The notes under the pieces: generated by a model
The model's database searches: none
Told to the model about the DNA's origin: nothing
The model's input: the letters and a program-made list of their open reading frames with translations, nothing else
NCBI GenBank assembly: GCA_963575745.1
Contig: CAUYUJ010016715.1
Span: 620,001-684,000 of the forward strand
Origin: Prorocentrum cordatum
Lineage: Eukaryota; Sar; Dinophyceae; Prorocentrales; Prorocentraceae
Direction: 5' to 3'
DNA: 64,000 nucleotides
Position numbers and translations under genes: made by a program
Shown: in pieces, positions 41,139 through 51,340 of the stretch
Layout of the letters: each line of letters begins with the position of its first letter
Numbering within the stretch: the first letter of the stretch is position 1

Positions 41139-41267
41139 CCAGGTCAGTCAGGCCTTGCAGGATCCGGCAGGATCCTGCAGGATCATGTTGGATCCTGCGC
41201 ACAAGCCCGGGTCAATGCACCCCTGGCTCTGCAGCATCCTGCAAGATCCGGCGCTCTGACTGACCCC
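41139..41267. repeat. Foldback with GTCAGTCAG / CTGACTGAC ends
   Basis: AGGTCAGTCAG at the left and CTGACTGACC at the right enclose repeated GGATCCTGCAGGATC-type palindromes, including CTTGCAGGATCC and GCATCCTGCAAGATCC. A compact inverted-repeat element of about 130 bp between two exon islands, so possibly intronic. Confidence 0.75.
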
Positions 41268-41308
41268 CGTTTGCATCGACCCCCGTCCCTCGAGCCCCGA
41301 TTTCCCCA

Positions 41309-41527
41309 CCATCGCTCGCCGCCCGGCCTCCGCCTCGGAGTCCGCCACCCGGCGTTGCACCGCCTTGGCGACCACCTTCTCGACCTTCTTCAGCGCCTCC
41401 GCAGCCCGCGCGGCCTCCTCCCGCGCACCTCGGACCACCTCCCGGGCCTCGCCGTAGGCCTCCTTGGCAGCGCGGACGGCCTCGCCCTTGGACGGCAGCC
41501 CCCCGGGCCGCGACTCGGAGCGCTCCT
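41309..41527 (-). CDS. Coiled-coil-like exon (island 1)
   Basis: Minus strand after a strong acceptor (CATCTTCTTCCAG): ERSESRPGGLPSKGEAVRAA, KEAYGEAREVVRGAREEAAR, AAEALKKVEKVVAKAVQRRV and ADSEAEAGRRAM, then a possible donor ATG|GTGGGG. An Ala/Glu/Lys/Arg-rich amphipathic helix of about 50 residues follows a Ser/Gly/Pro linker. The 5' neighbour is a (CAA)n tract, which would be intronic. This is the most upstream of the five minus-strand islands found; no initiator Met exon was identified. Confidence 0.6.
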
Positions 41528-41544
41528 CTGGAAGAAGATGGCAC

Positions 41545-41626
41545 TACAACAGCAACGACAACAACAACCACATCAACAACAAGCACAACAACAACCACAA
41601 CAACAGCGACATCGACAACGACAACG

Positions 41627-41675
<49 letters not shown>

Positions 41676-41915
41676 CCACAACAACAACCACAACAACAAC
41701 AACGATAACAACCACAACAACAACAACAACGTCAACAACAACAACAACAACAGCGACAGCAGCAGCAGCAACAACCACAGCAACAACAACAGCGACATCA
41801 ACAACAACACCAATGACAACAACATCAACAACCACAACCACAGCCACAGCAACAACAATAACAATCACAACCACCACACCAACAACAACAACAACAACAA
41901 CAACCACACCAGCAG
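41545..41915 (+). repeat. (CAA)n microsatellite
   Basis: Nearly pure CAA/CAG/CGA trinucleotides for about 370 bases. Asn-, Gln- and Thr-rich frames are artefacts. Shorter CAA/CAG tracts precede the other copies of the following macrorepeat. Confidence 0.95.
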
Positions 41916-41929
41916 CAATCATGTTAAGA

Positions 41930-42640
41930 CTGCTCACTCTTATCTGCTCGCGTGCCATTCAACACGTATATCCCACACCCTCGATACCCACCCTCTTCGT
42001 CTTCGATTGTATCTCCATTGGGGGTATATCTCTCTTACCTGCAACGTGTAGTTCGGGCAGCATCTACGGCAGGGGACGAGAGGACGGATGAAAGGAAGGA
42101 GCAAGGGGGAGCGAGGAGGATGGAGCACGAGAGAGAGGAGCAGGAGGGGGCCTAGGAGCAGAGCACACGTAGCTAAATCAGACGGGCAGATCGGGCGGGT
42201 AGACCCTAACAGACGAGCCCAGGCGGCCAGGTAGAGCAGGCGGTTTGCTGAAGCGTGCGTCCTGCATGAATCGCGAGGAAGCCTTGAGCGACAACGCGAT
42301 TTCAAAATAAATCGAGTGAGGAAGTCCAGAGCGACAGCGTTATTCCTGAGTGTAGAAGGCGCGGCGCCTGAATCAATTGTAAGGACGTCCCAAACGACAG
42401 CGCGATTCCCGAGTGTCGAAAGCGCGACGCCTGAATAAATTGCAAAGAAATATCAGGAGAGAGCGCGATTCTTGGATACATTGTAAGGTTGTTGTTGTAA
42501 ACCCGGGGCCAGGGGCACAGCTTGAGCAGGAAGACTTTCCCTTGTAACAAGAACAGTGTGCGAGCCCTGGGAGGGGCACTTCAACTGAAAAAAACACATA
42601 GGTTACCGGAACTCAACAAAAATCATCCTTCAGAAATTAG
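41930..42640 (+). repeat. Composite macrorepeat, copy 1
   Basis: Order of landmarks: CTGCTCGCGTGCCATTCAAC, ACACGTATATCCC, CTTCGTCTTCGATCGTA, GGGGTATATC, a purine stretch, GGGCAGATCGGGCGGGTAGA, CTGAAGCGTGCGTCCTGCAT, GAATCGCGAGGAAG, several CGCGATTCC(C/T)GAGT units, and GGGGCACTTCAACTGAAAA. The CGCGAGGAAGTCTC box also occurs in the satellites at 11.7-16.4 kb. Confidence 0.85.
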
Positions 42641-42714
42641 ACTTCAGCAGCAAATGCAAACACAACAACAGCAACAACAACAACAAGACCGACAACAACA
42701 ACATTCGTAAACTA

Positions 42715-43340
42715 CTGTTCGCGGTTACCTGCTCACGTGCCATTCAACACGTATATCCCCCACCCTCGGTACCCGCCCTCTTCGTCTTCGATCGTACCCC
42801 ACTGGGGGTGTGTCTTCCTTAATTGGCGCAGCCCCTGGAAAAGGGGAAGATAGGACGAATGGAAGGGGGAGGGAGAAGGATGGAGCAGGGGAGAAGGGGG
42901 GCTAGGAGAAGAAAAACACTTGGCAGAACCAGACGGGCCCAACGGACTGGTAGACCCTAACGGGTGGGTCGGGAAGGCGGGCCCAAGCGGCCAGGTCGAG
43001 AAGGTTTGTTGCTGAAACTTGAATAGTGCATGAATCGCGAGAGGAGTATGAGCGATAACGCGATTCCCGAGTAAATCATGGAAACGACTAAAGCGAGAGC
43101 GTGACTCCTGAGAGTCGAAGGCGCGGATTCCTGCATAACTTGCGAGAAAATCCCTAGCGAGAGCGCGATTCTTCAATACAACGCAAGGAAATATCAGGCG
43201 GGAACCGCTGTTCTAGTTATAAAACGGGGACCAGGGGCACAATGAGGTGACATCTCGCTTCCGCTTGCAAGAAAACAGGGTGCGAGCCCCGGGATAATCG
43301 CTGTGATTGAAAACTGCCATGGTTACGGGAGGGGGATCGA
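42715..43340 (+). repeat. Composite macrorepeat, copy 2
   Basis: Same landmark order as copy 1, starting TGCTCACGTGCCATTCAACA and ending near GCGAGCCCCGGGATAATC. A short CAA/CAG tract precedes it (42655-42705) and another follows (43370-43450). Confidence 0.85.
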
Positions 43341-43469
43341 CAACAACAATTCTTTAGGAATGAGATTTCAGCAGCAGCAACAACAACAGCACCAGCAACA
43401 GCAACAGCAACGCCAGCAACAACAGCAACAGCAACAACACCAACAATTACTAGCACGTGGGGACACTCC

Positions 43470-44200
43470 GTTCTCACCAGTGCCAGGGTTTTCATAGGAG
43501 GCGGGCAATACCCCCACTTTGTGGGGGGGCCGGTTCAAGCTCTACCAAATTTCCAAACGACTCTTCGCCACCACCCACACCCAGCTTCCCGCCCTATGAC
43601 GTTCGGACACTTCACTTCGTGGCATGCGGACGACCGTGGCTACTATTCAGGGCCCCGCGGCCGACGACGACGGCGTGCGCGCGCGAAGAAAAAACGAATG
43701 TGTCCCGCATGGTATTATTTGACAGGGATGATGGCCCTGGCAGGTGCGCAACCGTTGTTGCAGAAGTTCGAAAAAGTTGCTCGCAAAAGCCCGTTTGACA
43801 GAAATGTTTAAAAAGTGTTGGGTTTCCTACGAATCCGCAAGAGCGCGCGGGATGAAATTTTGACATTTTTTTTTGAAAAAACCATTGATGTTTTTGATGT
43901 TTTTATGTTAAAATCGCTACGAACACTAAGGTTTTGGAAGGATTTCGTCTTGCGCGCGCGAATGTCCACTTTACCTTATTTTTTGCAAGGGATTCTTGAA
44001 ATTTGGTTATGTTAGAACAAGAAATTTCATTTTATAGTGTTTTTTGCAAGGGAAAGCGGGGGGGAACAAAACAACCGGATCTGGATCACATCGTTTTGCC
44101 TGAGACTTCCTCACGAAAATGATGAAAATGTGGCTGCGGCCTAGGCGCGGCGGGGGGGGCGCGCACCAGGGGTCCCAACAATAATTATTCTTAAGAAGAA
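43470..44200. other. Unique stretch with low-GC segment
   Basis: 43800-44060 is notably T-rich (TTTTTTTTGAAAAAACCATT, TTTTTGATGTTTTTATG). One frame at 43521-43811 is open but has no recognisable domain. A poly-G run lies near 44150. Confidence 0.5.
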
Positions 44201-44214
44201 ATAATGTTCAACAA

Positions 44215-44760
44215 TTTGGAGTATGTTCGCTCTTATCTGCCCGCGCGCCATTCAACACGTATATCCAATAGTCTCGATATCCACCCTCCTCGTCTCCGAT
44301 CTTACCCCCTTGGGGGTGCATCTTTCGTACCTGCAGCGAGTATGTCGTGCAGCCCCGGGAAAGGAAGGACGGATGGAAGGAAGGCAGGCGGGTTGCTGAA
44401 GCGTGCGTTCTGCATGAATCGCGAGGAAGTCTCGAGCGATAGCGTGAAGATTCCCAAATAGATCGTGAAGGTTTCCACAGCGAGAGCGTGATTCCTGAGT
44501 GTCGAGGGCGCGGCGTTTGAATCAATTGCGGAGAATCCCCACGCGCGAACGCAAATCCTGTATTAATTGTGAGGATGTCCCGCGCGAGAGCTCGATTTTG
44601 GAATGAAGTGTGAGGAAATATAAACCGGGAGCCGCTGTTTGTTGTAAACCAGGGGGAGGGGCACAATTAGGTGATGCCACTTCCCCTTGCAAAGAAAGGA
44701 TGCGAGCCCCGGGAGATGTGCTTGAATTGAAAACTAAAATATGGTTATCAGAGGGGGATC
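44215..44760 (+). repeat. Composite macrorepeat, copy 3
   Basis: Starts GGAGTATGTTCGCTCTTATC and ends at CTTGAATTGAAAAC; lacks the GGGCAGATCGGGCGGGTAG segment. A CAA/CAG tract (44795-44930) separates it from copy 4. Confidence 0.8.
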
Positions 44761-44934
44761 AATAATGATGATCCTTTAGACATGAGAATGCAACCACAAC
44801 AGCAACACCAACAACCAAAACAACACCAGCAACAACTAAAGCAACAACAACAACAACAGCAACAACAACAGCAACAATAGCAGTAACAACATCAATAACA
44901 ACAACAGCTGCAGCAGCAACACAAATCAGTTAAA

Positions 44935-45200
44935 CCTGCTCGTTCTTACCCGCTCGCGTGCCACTCCAAAAGGTATATCCCAAACCCTCGGTAACCGCCC
45001 ACCTCGTCATCGATCGTATCCACTGGGGCGCATATCTTCCGTACCTGCCACGTGCATTTAGCGCAGCACCTAAAACAGGGAAAGAGATAACCGATGAAAG
45101 AGAAAGGAAGAAGGATAGCACGAGATAAATTAGCAGGAGGGGGGCGAAGAGCAGAAAACACGTGGCAGAACCAGACGAACAAATCGGGCGGGCAGACCCT
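44935..45200 (+). repeat. Composite macrorepeat, copy 4 (left part)
   Basis: From CTGCTCGTTCTTACCCGCTC to GAACAAATCGGGCGGGCAG. At 45215 it is interrupted by the CCTAGG tandem repeat; fragments of the right part (GAGAACGCGATCCTTGCAG, AGGAAGTATCACG) resume at 45365-45470. Confidence 0.8.
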
Positions 45201-45209
45201 TGCTGGCGA

Positions 45210-45355
45210 GTCGGGAAGGTGGGGGTTGGCCTAGGGTCGGCCTAGGGGTAGGCCCTAAGGCAAGCCTAGGTTAGGCCTAGGGGGAAGCCCTAGGGTAGAC
45301 CTGCTGTAGGCCTAGGGGTAGGCCTTTGGGTTGGCCTAGGGTAAGCCTTGCCAGG
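45210..45355. repeat. GGCCTAGGG(T) tandem repeat
   Basis: About fifteen degenerate 8-11-bp units around GGCCTAGGGGTA, most containing the palindrome CCTAGG. Inserted inside macrorepeat copy 4. Confidence 0.85.
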
Positions 45356-45594
45356 GCGATATGTGCGAGAACGCGATCCTTGCAGAAATTGCAAGAAGTC
45401 TCGCGCGAGAGCGCAATTGGTAAAGGTTGTGAGGAAGTATCACGCCGGAGCCGTTGAATTCTCATTGCTAAAGGATATTGGATGTTGACCCCCCTTGCCT
45501 GGTGACTGTTGTGTTTCGCAATCAGGGTGACCCGCCCGGGGTTCGCATCATGTTGCTCACAAAATAAAGAATGGGATCAACAACAACCATCATT

Positions 45595-46010
45595 TTAAGA
45601 TTGTTCGCTCCTATCTGCTCACGTGCCAACCAATACGTATATCCCAAGCCCTCGGTACCCGCCCTCGTCGTCTTCGATCGTACCCCCGTGGGGGTATATC
45701 TTCCTTACCTCCCACGTGCATTTAATGCAGCCCCTGAAACAAGGGAAGAGAGGACGGGTGAAAGGGAGAGAAAGAAGAATGGAACATGAGACAAATTAGA
45801 CGGAGGGGGGCAAGGAGCAGAAAACAAGTGGTAGAACCAAACGGGCAGATCGGGTGGGCAGACCCATACCGGGCAGGTCGGGAAGGCGGGCCCAAGCGAC
45901 GAGGTCGAGCAGGCGGGTTGCTGAAGCGTGGGTCCTGCATGAATCGCGAGGAAGTCTCGACCGATAACGCGATTCCCAAGTAAATCGTGAGAAAAGCCAG
46001 CGTGGGCCAC
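45595..46010 (+). repeat. Composite macrorepeat, copy 5 (left part)
   Basis: From AGATTGTTCGCTCCTATCTG to CGATTCCCAAGTAAATCGTG. Interrupted by the 24-bp minisatellite at 46015-46475; the right part resumes near 46480 and continues as CGAGGGC..GAGGAAATATCAAGCG units to about 47120. Confidence 0.8.
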
Positions 46011-46014
46011 GAAG

Positions 46015-46475
46015 GGAATAAAATCCTACGCCACAGAGGGCAGCGACGGGGCCGCTGAGGGCAGCACCGGGGCCAAGAAGGGCAGCGAGGGGGCCACAAA
46101 CGGCGACAGCGGGGCCACGAAGGGCATGCATATGGGGCCACGACGGGAGCGAGCGGGGGCCACAAGGAGAATTTGTATACGGGGCCACAAAGGGCGACAG
46201 CGGGGCCACTGAGGGCAGCAAAGGGGCCACTGAGGGCAGCAAAGGGGCCCAGAAGGGCGACAGCGGGGCTACGAAGGGCATGCGTATGGGGCAACGACGG
46301 GCGCGTGCGAGCGGGAACCACGAAAGGCATATAAGGCGGGGCCACAAAGGGCAGCGACGGGGCCACTGAGGGCAGCAACGGGGCCACGAAGGGCAGCGAG
46401 CGAAAGCGACCGCGGAACCAGTACGGGCAGCGAGGGGCATCGAAAGCGGGCGAAGGGCAGCGAGCGGCGACTGCA
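46015..46475 (+). repeat. ~24-bp GGGGCCACGAAGGGCAGCGA minisatellite
   Basis: Units alternate GGGGCCAC(G/A)AAGGGC with GGGGCCACTGAGGGC, plus GCATGCGTATGGGGC and GCATGCATATGGGGC subtypes spaced about 130 bp apart, so a higher-order repeat is present. The minus-strand frame gives Val-Ala-Pro-Leu-rich translation and is not a gene. Confidence 0.9.
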
Positions 46476-46479
46476 GTCA

Positions 46480-47124
46480 TTAACGGGTTGGTCGGGAGGG
46501 CAGGCCCCGATGGGCGGGTCGAGCGGGCGGGTCGTTGAAGCATGAGTCCTGCTTGAACCACGAGGAACTATGTAGCGGGGGCGCGATTCCTGAGTGTCGA
46601 GGGCCGGCATCTGGATGAATTGTGAGGAAATATCAAGCGAAGCGGTTCGGTGGTAAGTTGTGAGGTAGTACCAAGCGAGACCGCGATTCTACAATACGAT
46701 TCTAGAATACATTGTCAAGAAATTTCAAGCGGGAGCCGCGGTTCGGTGGTAAATTGCCAGGAAGTCCCAAGCGAGAGCGCGATTCTTTAATACATTGTGA
46801 GGATGTCTTAGGCAGGAGCCGTTGTTGTTGTAGCCCAGGGGAGCAGCAACGCAGTTTGGCCCGGACTAAATTGTGAGGAAGTCTCCAGCGGGAGCGCCGT
46901 TCCTGAGCTAAGTGCGAGGAAATCTCAAACGGGAGGGGGGGGTCCTGAGCAAATTTGGAGGAAGTCTCAGGCGGGAGCCATTGTTGTTGTAGTTCGGGGG
47001 GCCAGGGACACAGTTTGACCACCAAGACTTTCCCTGTCAAAAAACAGGGTGCGAGCGTCGAGGGGCACACTTTAACTGAGAAAAAACAGCATGCACTGGT
47101 GAGGGGGGATCAACAATAACTATT
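46480..47124 (+). repeat. Right part of macrorepeat copy 5
   Basis: Series of (T/C)TGTGAGGAA(A/G)T..CAAGCG(A/G)GAGC units about 50-60 bp apart, with alternating GCGCGATTC and CGGGAGCCG subtypes, ending in CACACTTTAACTGAGAAAAA and a short non-repetitive link. Confidence 0.75.
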
Positions 47125-47680
47125 TGTAAAAAATAAGAGATCAACGGCTCCCGCCTTATACTTCCCCATAATGGATTGAGAAATCGCGCTCTCGCCACGG
47201 ACCTCCTCACAATGTATGTAGAAACCTAGCTTTTGCGCGGACCTTGTTCGCAATGTATGCACGCCACGGCTCCGATGCGCAGGAACCGGCTCTCGCTCTG
47301 AACTTTCTGGCAATTCACTTGGGAATCGCGCTATCGTTCAAGACCTCCCCGCGATTCATGCAGCACCCACGCTTCAACAACCCGCTTGCTTGACCTGGCC
47401 CGCCCGTTAAGGTCTACCCGCCCAAAAAGTCCGTCTGGTTCTGCCACGTGCGTTCTGCTCTTAGCCTCCCTCCTGCTAGTCCCGTGTTCCATGATTTTCC
47501 CTCCCCCGTCAATCCGTCCTCTCTTCCGTTGTTTTCGGGGCTGCACCAATTACACGTGGCAGGTAAGGAAGATATACCCCCACAGGTTACGACCGAAGAC
47601 GAAGAAGGCGAGGGCTTGGGGTACTCGTGGTACTTGGCACACGAGCAAGTTAAAAAAAAAACATACAGCCATTCATCACG
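47125..47680 (-). repeat. Composite macrorepeat, copy 6, inverted
   Basis: Landmarks of copies 1-5 appear in reverse complement and reverse order: CTTCCCCATAATGGATTGAG-type units, CCGCGATTCATGCAGCACCC, GGTTCTGCCACGTGCGTTCT, TTACACGTGGCAGGTAAGGA, GAAGACGAAG. Confidence 0.8.
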
Positions 47681-48470
47681 GTTTGTTGTTGTTGTTGTTA
47701 CATTCCCGCCCCTGGAGATCAATTGCTGTTGGTCCCCTGTATACTGGTGCAGATAGTGTTTTTCAATTGGGATGCCCCCCATCGGAGCTCGCATCCTGCT
47801 ATGTTGTTGCGCCCCGAACTACAGCAACAATTGTTTGCGCCTGATACGTCCTCACAATTCATTCCACAATCGCGCTCTCGCGCCCGATTTCCTCAATGTA
47901 TACAGGAATCACGCTCTCGTGTGGGATTTTCCCGCAACGTATGCAGACGCCGCGCCCTCTACACTTAGGAATCACGCTCTTGCTTTGGCCTTTCTTTTAC
48001 TTGGGAATCGCGCTGTCGCTCGAGACTTCCTCACGAGTCATGCAGGAATAATGCTTCAGCATCCCGCCTGCTCGACGTGGTCACCTGGGTCCGCCTTCCC
48101 GATCCGCCCGCTAGGGTCTGCCCGCCCGATCTGCCCGTCTTGTTCTGCCACGGGCGTTCTGCCACGGGCGTTCTGCTAATTTCTCTCGTGCTCCATCCTT
48201 CTCCCTCCCCCTTCCATCCGTCTTCTCTTCAGCTGTATAAAAGCTGCGCTAAATGGCAGTTAAGGATGATATATCCCCCAAGGGGCTACGATCGAATATG
48301 AAAAGGGCGGGTACCGACGGTTTGTGATATACGTGTTGAATGGCACGCAAGCAGGTAGGAACGAACAGTCTTGAAATGAGTGTTGTTGTAGTTCGGATGA
48401 CAAAAGCGCAGTCTGAGGCGAGCCCCAGGAGGGACACTTCAACTAAAAAATACAATGGGCACTTGGAAGG
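47681..48470 (-). repeat. Composite macrorepeat, copy 7, inverted
   Basis: CCTCACAATTCATTCC, CTTCCTCACGAGTCATGCAG, CGCCCGATCTGCCCGT, GGATGATATATCCCCC and ATACGTGTTGAATGGCACGC, all in reverse orientation. GCCACGGGCGTTCT is duplicated in tandem at 48147-48174. Confidence 0.8.
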
Positions 48471-48563
48471 GGGTCAACGACAAGTGTTCCTAAGACATGG
48501 GAATTCAACAATCACTTTAAGAATGTTCGCTCTGATCTGCTCGCGTGTCACTCAATATGTATA

Positions 48564-48665
48564 TATTCCCCCCAGCTACGTTAACTACCAGAGCAATAAG
48601 GAAAGGAGGGAGGAGCCATTTATTGGCGATAACCGCGAGCACAGCCGTAGGCCTCCCGCCCGCCT
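48564..48665 (+). repeat. ~100-bp direct repeat, copy 1
   Basis: CCCCAGCTACGTTAACTACC, AGAGCAATAAGGAAAGGAGG, GAGCACAGCCGTAGGCCTCC. Recurs nearly unchanged about 275 bp downstream. Confidence 0.9.
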
Positions 48666-48838
48666 ACCCTGCACGGTAGGCGGGTTAAAAGTTGAGGGGT
48701 GGGTGGTGGAAAAAGCGCCGCTCTAAGCACAGAAGGCTGCGGAAGAGGGGAAAGGAGGAGGACAGGAGAGGGGGATGTTAGAGCACTACGGCCTAGGAGG
48801 GAATATAACCGTTTAGGCTTTTGGCCAAACGAAACCAT

Positions 48839-48940
48839 ATTCCCCCCAGCTACGTGAACTACCAGAGCAATAAGGAAAGGAGGGAGGAGCCTTTTATTGG
48901 CGATAACCGCGAGCACAGCCGTAGGCCTCCCGCCCACAAC
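48839..48940 (+). repeat. ~100-bp direct repeat, copy 2
   Basis: Differs from copy 1 by a few substitutions (ACGTGAACTACC, GCCTTTTATTGG). The 170 bases between the copies are unique. Confidence 0.9.
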
Positions 48941-49689
48941 CACCCGGGTCCCTCCAACCTCAAAAAGCCGACAGGCGGGCCCTAGTAGTCTGCCCAAGGC
49001 GATGTCTCAAACAGTAAAGTTGGGGCAGGCCCTGATGGCCCACTGGCTACAAAAGTCGGAGCGGAAACCAAGGGCGCACCAGGATGGGTGAGCCAGCGCT
49101 GCCGACGCGGAGCCGAAGCCTCAAGGTTACTCACAGTGCAAGAAGGGCGAGAGCAGGGCACACCGTGGGGGTGAAACCCAGAAGCTGCAAGCCAAAAACA
49201 GCTGCAAAACGCAAGATGCGGTTAAAGGCGGGCTGTAATCCGGGCGACGCCACGGGGTACAGGCAGCAGCTGGATGCTGCCTGGCGGGGGGGCGCCCTCG
49301 GGCCACCGAAACTGGCCATCGCTGACTCGCGTCGATTCGCGAACTAGACGGTCCCTGGGGAAGCGGCCGCACCTAAAGAACTGGGGAAGGTGGGGCCCCT
49401 CGGCCCCCCTCCCTCGAAAACGTGCCGGACTGTGGGAGGGGCTCCTCCCCACCAGGCCCAACGCACGCCTTGACTAGAGTAAAAGTTTGGCGGGCCCTAG
49501 TGGCCCGCCCGGCAAAGGTCGGAGCGGACAAGATCGGAGCGGAAACCAAAAACTCCGGGAAGGTGGGGCCCCTCCCAGAGGTCCTTGGGAACCATGTAGC
49601 GGTTCCGGTCGTGAATGCTAGTTGTATGAATATCAAAAATGGTTCCGGATCTGTCCTGCTATACAAGATGGTTCCGGTGCTATCTTTTG
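48941..49689. other. Intergenic with GGTCGGAGCGGAAACCAA boxes
   Basis: GTCGGAGCGGAAACCAA occurs near 49055 and 49535 with a partial copy at 49515. GGGAAGGTGGGGCCCCTC occurs near 49384 and 49557. No gene seen; the Arg/Lys-rich frame at 49084-49347 lacks splice or domain support. Confidence 0.5.
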
Positions 49690-50045
49690 GTTCCGGTTTA
49701 TATGCCAATATATGGTGGCATGCGTGCATAGATACATACATGTATATTTGCACGCGTACGTGCTATATATATATATGTATACATGTATATGTATGTATGT
49801 AGCAATGCGTGTATATGTATATACATATATGTGTATACAAACGCACATTTATACAACTTACAATATATATATATATATATCATGCATACATAGTATATAT
49901 TAACACATATAATGTATATGAATACACACATATACATATATGTATATATGTAGGTGTGTCTGCTTAAATATACACATGCACATTCTACATCTATATAAAT
50001 ATACATATATATGTGTATATATACATATATATGCATATGGGTACA
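49690..50045. repeat. TA/TATG alternating purine-pyrimidine tract
   Basis: About 350 bases of TATATATA, TGTATATG and CATATA units. Strongly AT-rich, duplex-destabilising and potentially Z-forming in the TG parts. It ends about 105 bases upstream of the first exon-like island of gene A. Confidence 0.9.
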
Positions 50046-50149
50046 TCGGTTCATATTCTTCCTCCACTGCCGTCGTCGGCCGTTCCATCCCACCCCCGTC
50101 GCCCTCCGCCCTCCCCCCCGCCTCGCGCACCAGCGCCCCTGTGCTCAAG

Positions 50150-50244
50150 ATGGCGGGCACCACGGGGGGCGCGACGTCGCCGCGCGATGGCGACGAATGC
50201 GAGGAGGGCGAGGAAAACATCAAGCCAGTGGTCATAGCCAAGGC
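50150..50244 (+). CDS. Possible first exon of gene A
   Basis: ATG at 50150 (AAGATGG context) opens MAGTTGGATSPRDGDECEEG, then EENIKPVVIAK, and meets a GT donor (AAGGC|GTGCTG). Acidic and Gly/Ser-rich, like the body of gene A. The link to the later exons is not proven: exit phase is 2 and the next island at 50483 does not accept it at its best acceptor. An independent small gene or a relic is possible. Confidence 0.4.
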
Positions 50245-50257
50245 GTGCTGCCCGCCC

Positions 50258-50280
50258 CTGACCCCGTCGGACGGGGTCAG
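50258..50280. repeat. Short palindrome CTGACCCCG..CGGGGTCAG
   Basis: CTGACCCCG-TCGGA-CGGGGTCAG: a 9-bp perfect stem, 5-base loop, immediately left of the long hairpin. Confidence 0.85.
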
Positions 50281-50281
50281 A

Positions 50282-50366
50282 CACTCCAAATCGTTGGGCG
50301 CTGCGCAGGGGCAAATGGACGGGGCCCGTCCGTTTGCCCCTGCGCAACGCCCAACGATTTGGAGCG
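50282..50366. repeat. Near-perfect 85-base hairpin
   Basis: The arms 50282-50323 and 50325-50366 pair over 42 positions with one G-T pair (50316-50332), mismatches at 50301-50347 and 50283-50365, and one unpaired base at the centre. Arms include CTCCAAATCGTTGGGCG and GCGCAGGGGCAAA. Flanking copies of TCGTTTCCCCGCAGCG lie just to the right (about 50377 and 50426). Could be a foldback element, a small-RNA precursor or a replication-linked palindrome; no evidence selects one. Confidence 0.95.
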
Positions 50367-50482
50367 TTACCCATCGTTTCCCCGCAGCGCCCCCCATCTA
50401 CTCTTCCATCCTTTATTTCTATCGCTCTATCGTTTCCCCGCAGCGTCCCCCCTCTCCCCTTCCATCGCCCGCCCGACCCGAG

Positions 50483-50575
50483 GCTCTCCTCGAGCACGTG
50501 CGGGGGCCCAATTTCTTCCAGTACCCGCGGGGCCTCCGCTCCGCCGAGGTCATCACGGAGAGGCTAATAGAGGCG
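50483..50575 (+). CDS. Exon-like island upstream of gene A
   Basis: ALLEHVRGPNFFQYPRGLRS, then AEVITERLIEAGRGG, is protein-like, with balanced hydrophobic and charged residues, and in the same strand as gene A. Two TTTCCCCGCAG acceptors precede it. The 3' end is unclear because the frame runs into the GA microsatellite. Unknown function. Confidence 0.45.
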
Positions 50576-50681
50576 GGGAGGGGGGGCAAGGATTACGAGG
50601 ATGAGGAGAGGGGGCGAGAAGGGGAGGGAGCAGCGAGATGAGGGAACGAAGGGGGCGCATGAGGAGCGACAGAGAGGAGAG

Positions 50682-50955
<274 letters not shown>

Positions 50956-51340
50956 AAAAAAAACAAACAAACAAACAAAACACACATGAACACAGAAAGA
51001 GACAGAGACAAATAACGAGTGAGGGGGGGCGGGAGCGAGGGGGATGGAGTAAGAAACTAAACGCGACTAAGAAAACCATGGGCAAATTGGATTGGGGGAG
51101 GGAAGTGGAAAAGGAAGGGACCGCGTCGCAGTTCCGATGAAAACCACCCGCCCTCAATCCGTGAAACCCGCGCTGAGTTCAACGCGAATGTGCGCCGCGC
51201 TGAGGCGAGAACAACATTTTGAAAAGCACCCGCCCTAAATCCGTGAAACTCGTTACCATTGTGATATCCGCCCGTCGTCGGTGATACGTTCCCGTCGCAG
51301 TCGTTGCGGTCGACGTCCCCCCTCGGGCGGGCAGCACCAG

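Noticed and set aside
41545-41915. Poly-Gln/Asn protein from the CAA tract
   Set aside because: All three frames are open, with no start, splice or flanking domain; similar tracts precede every macrorepeat copy.
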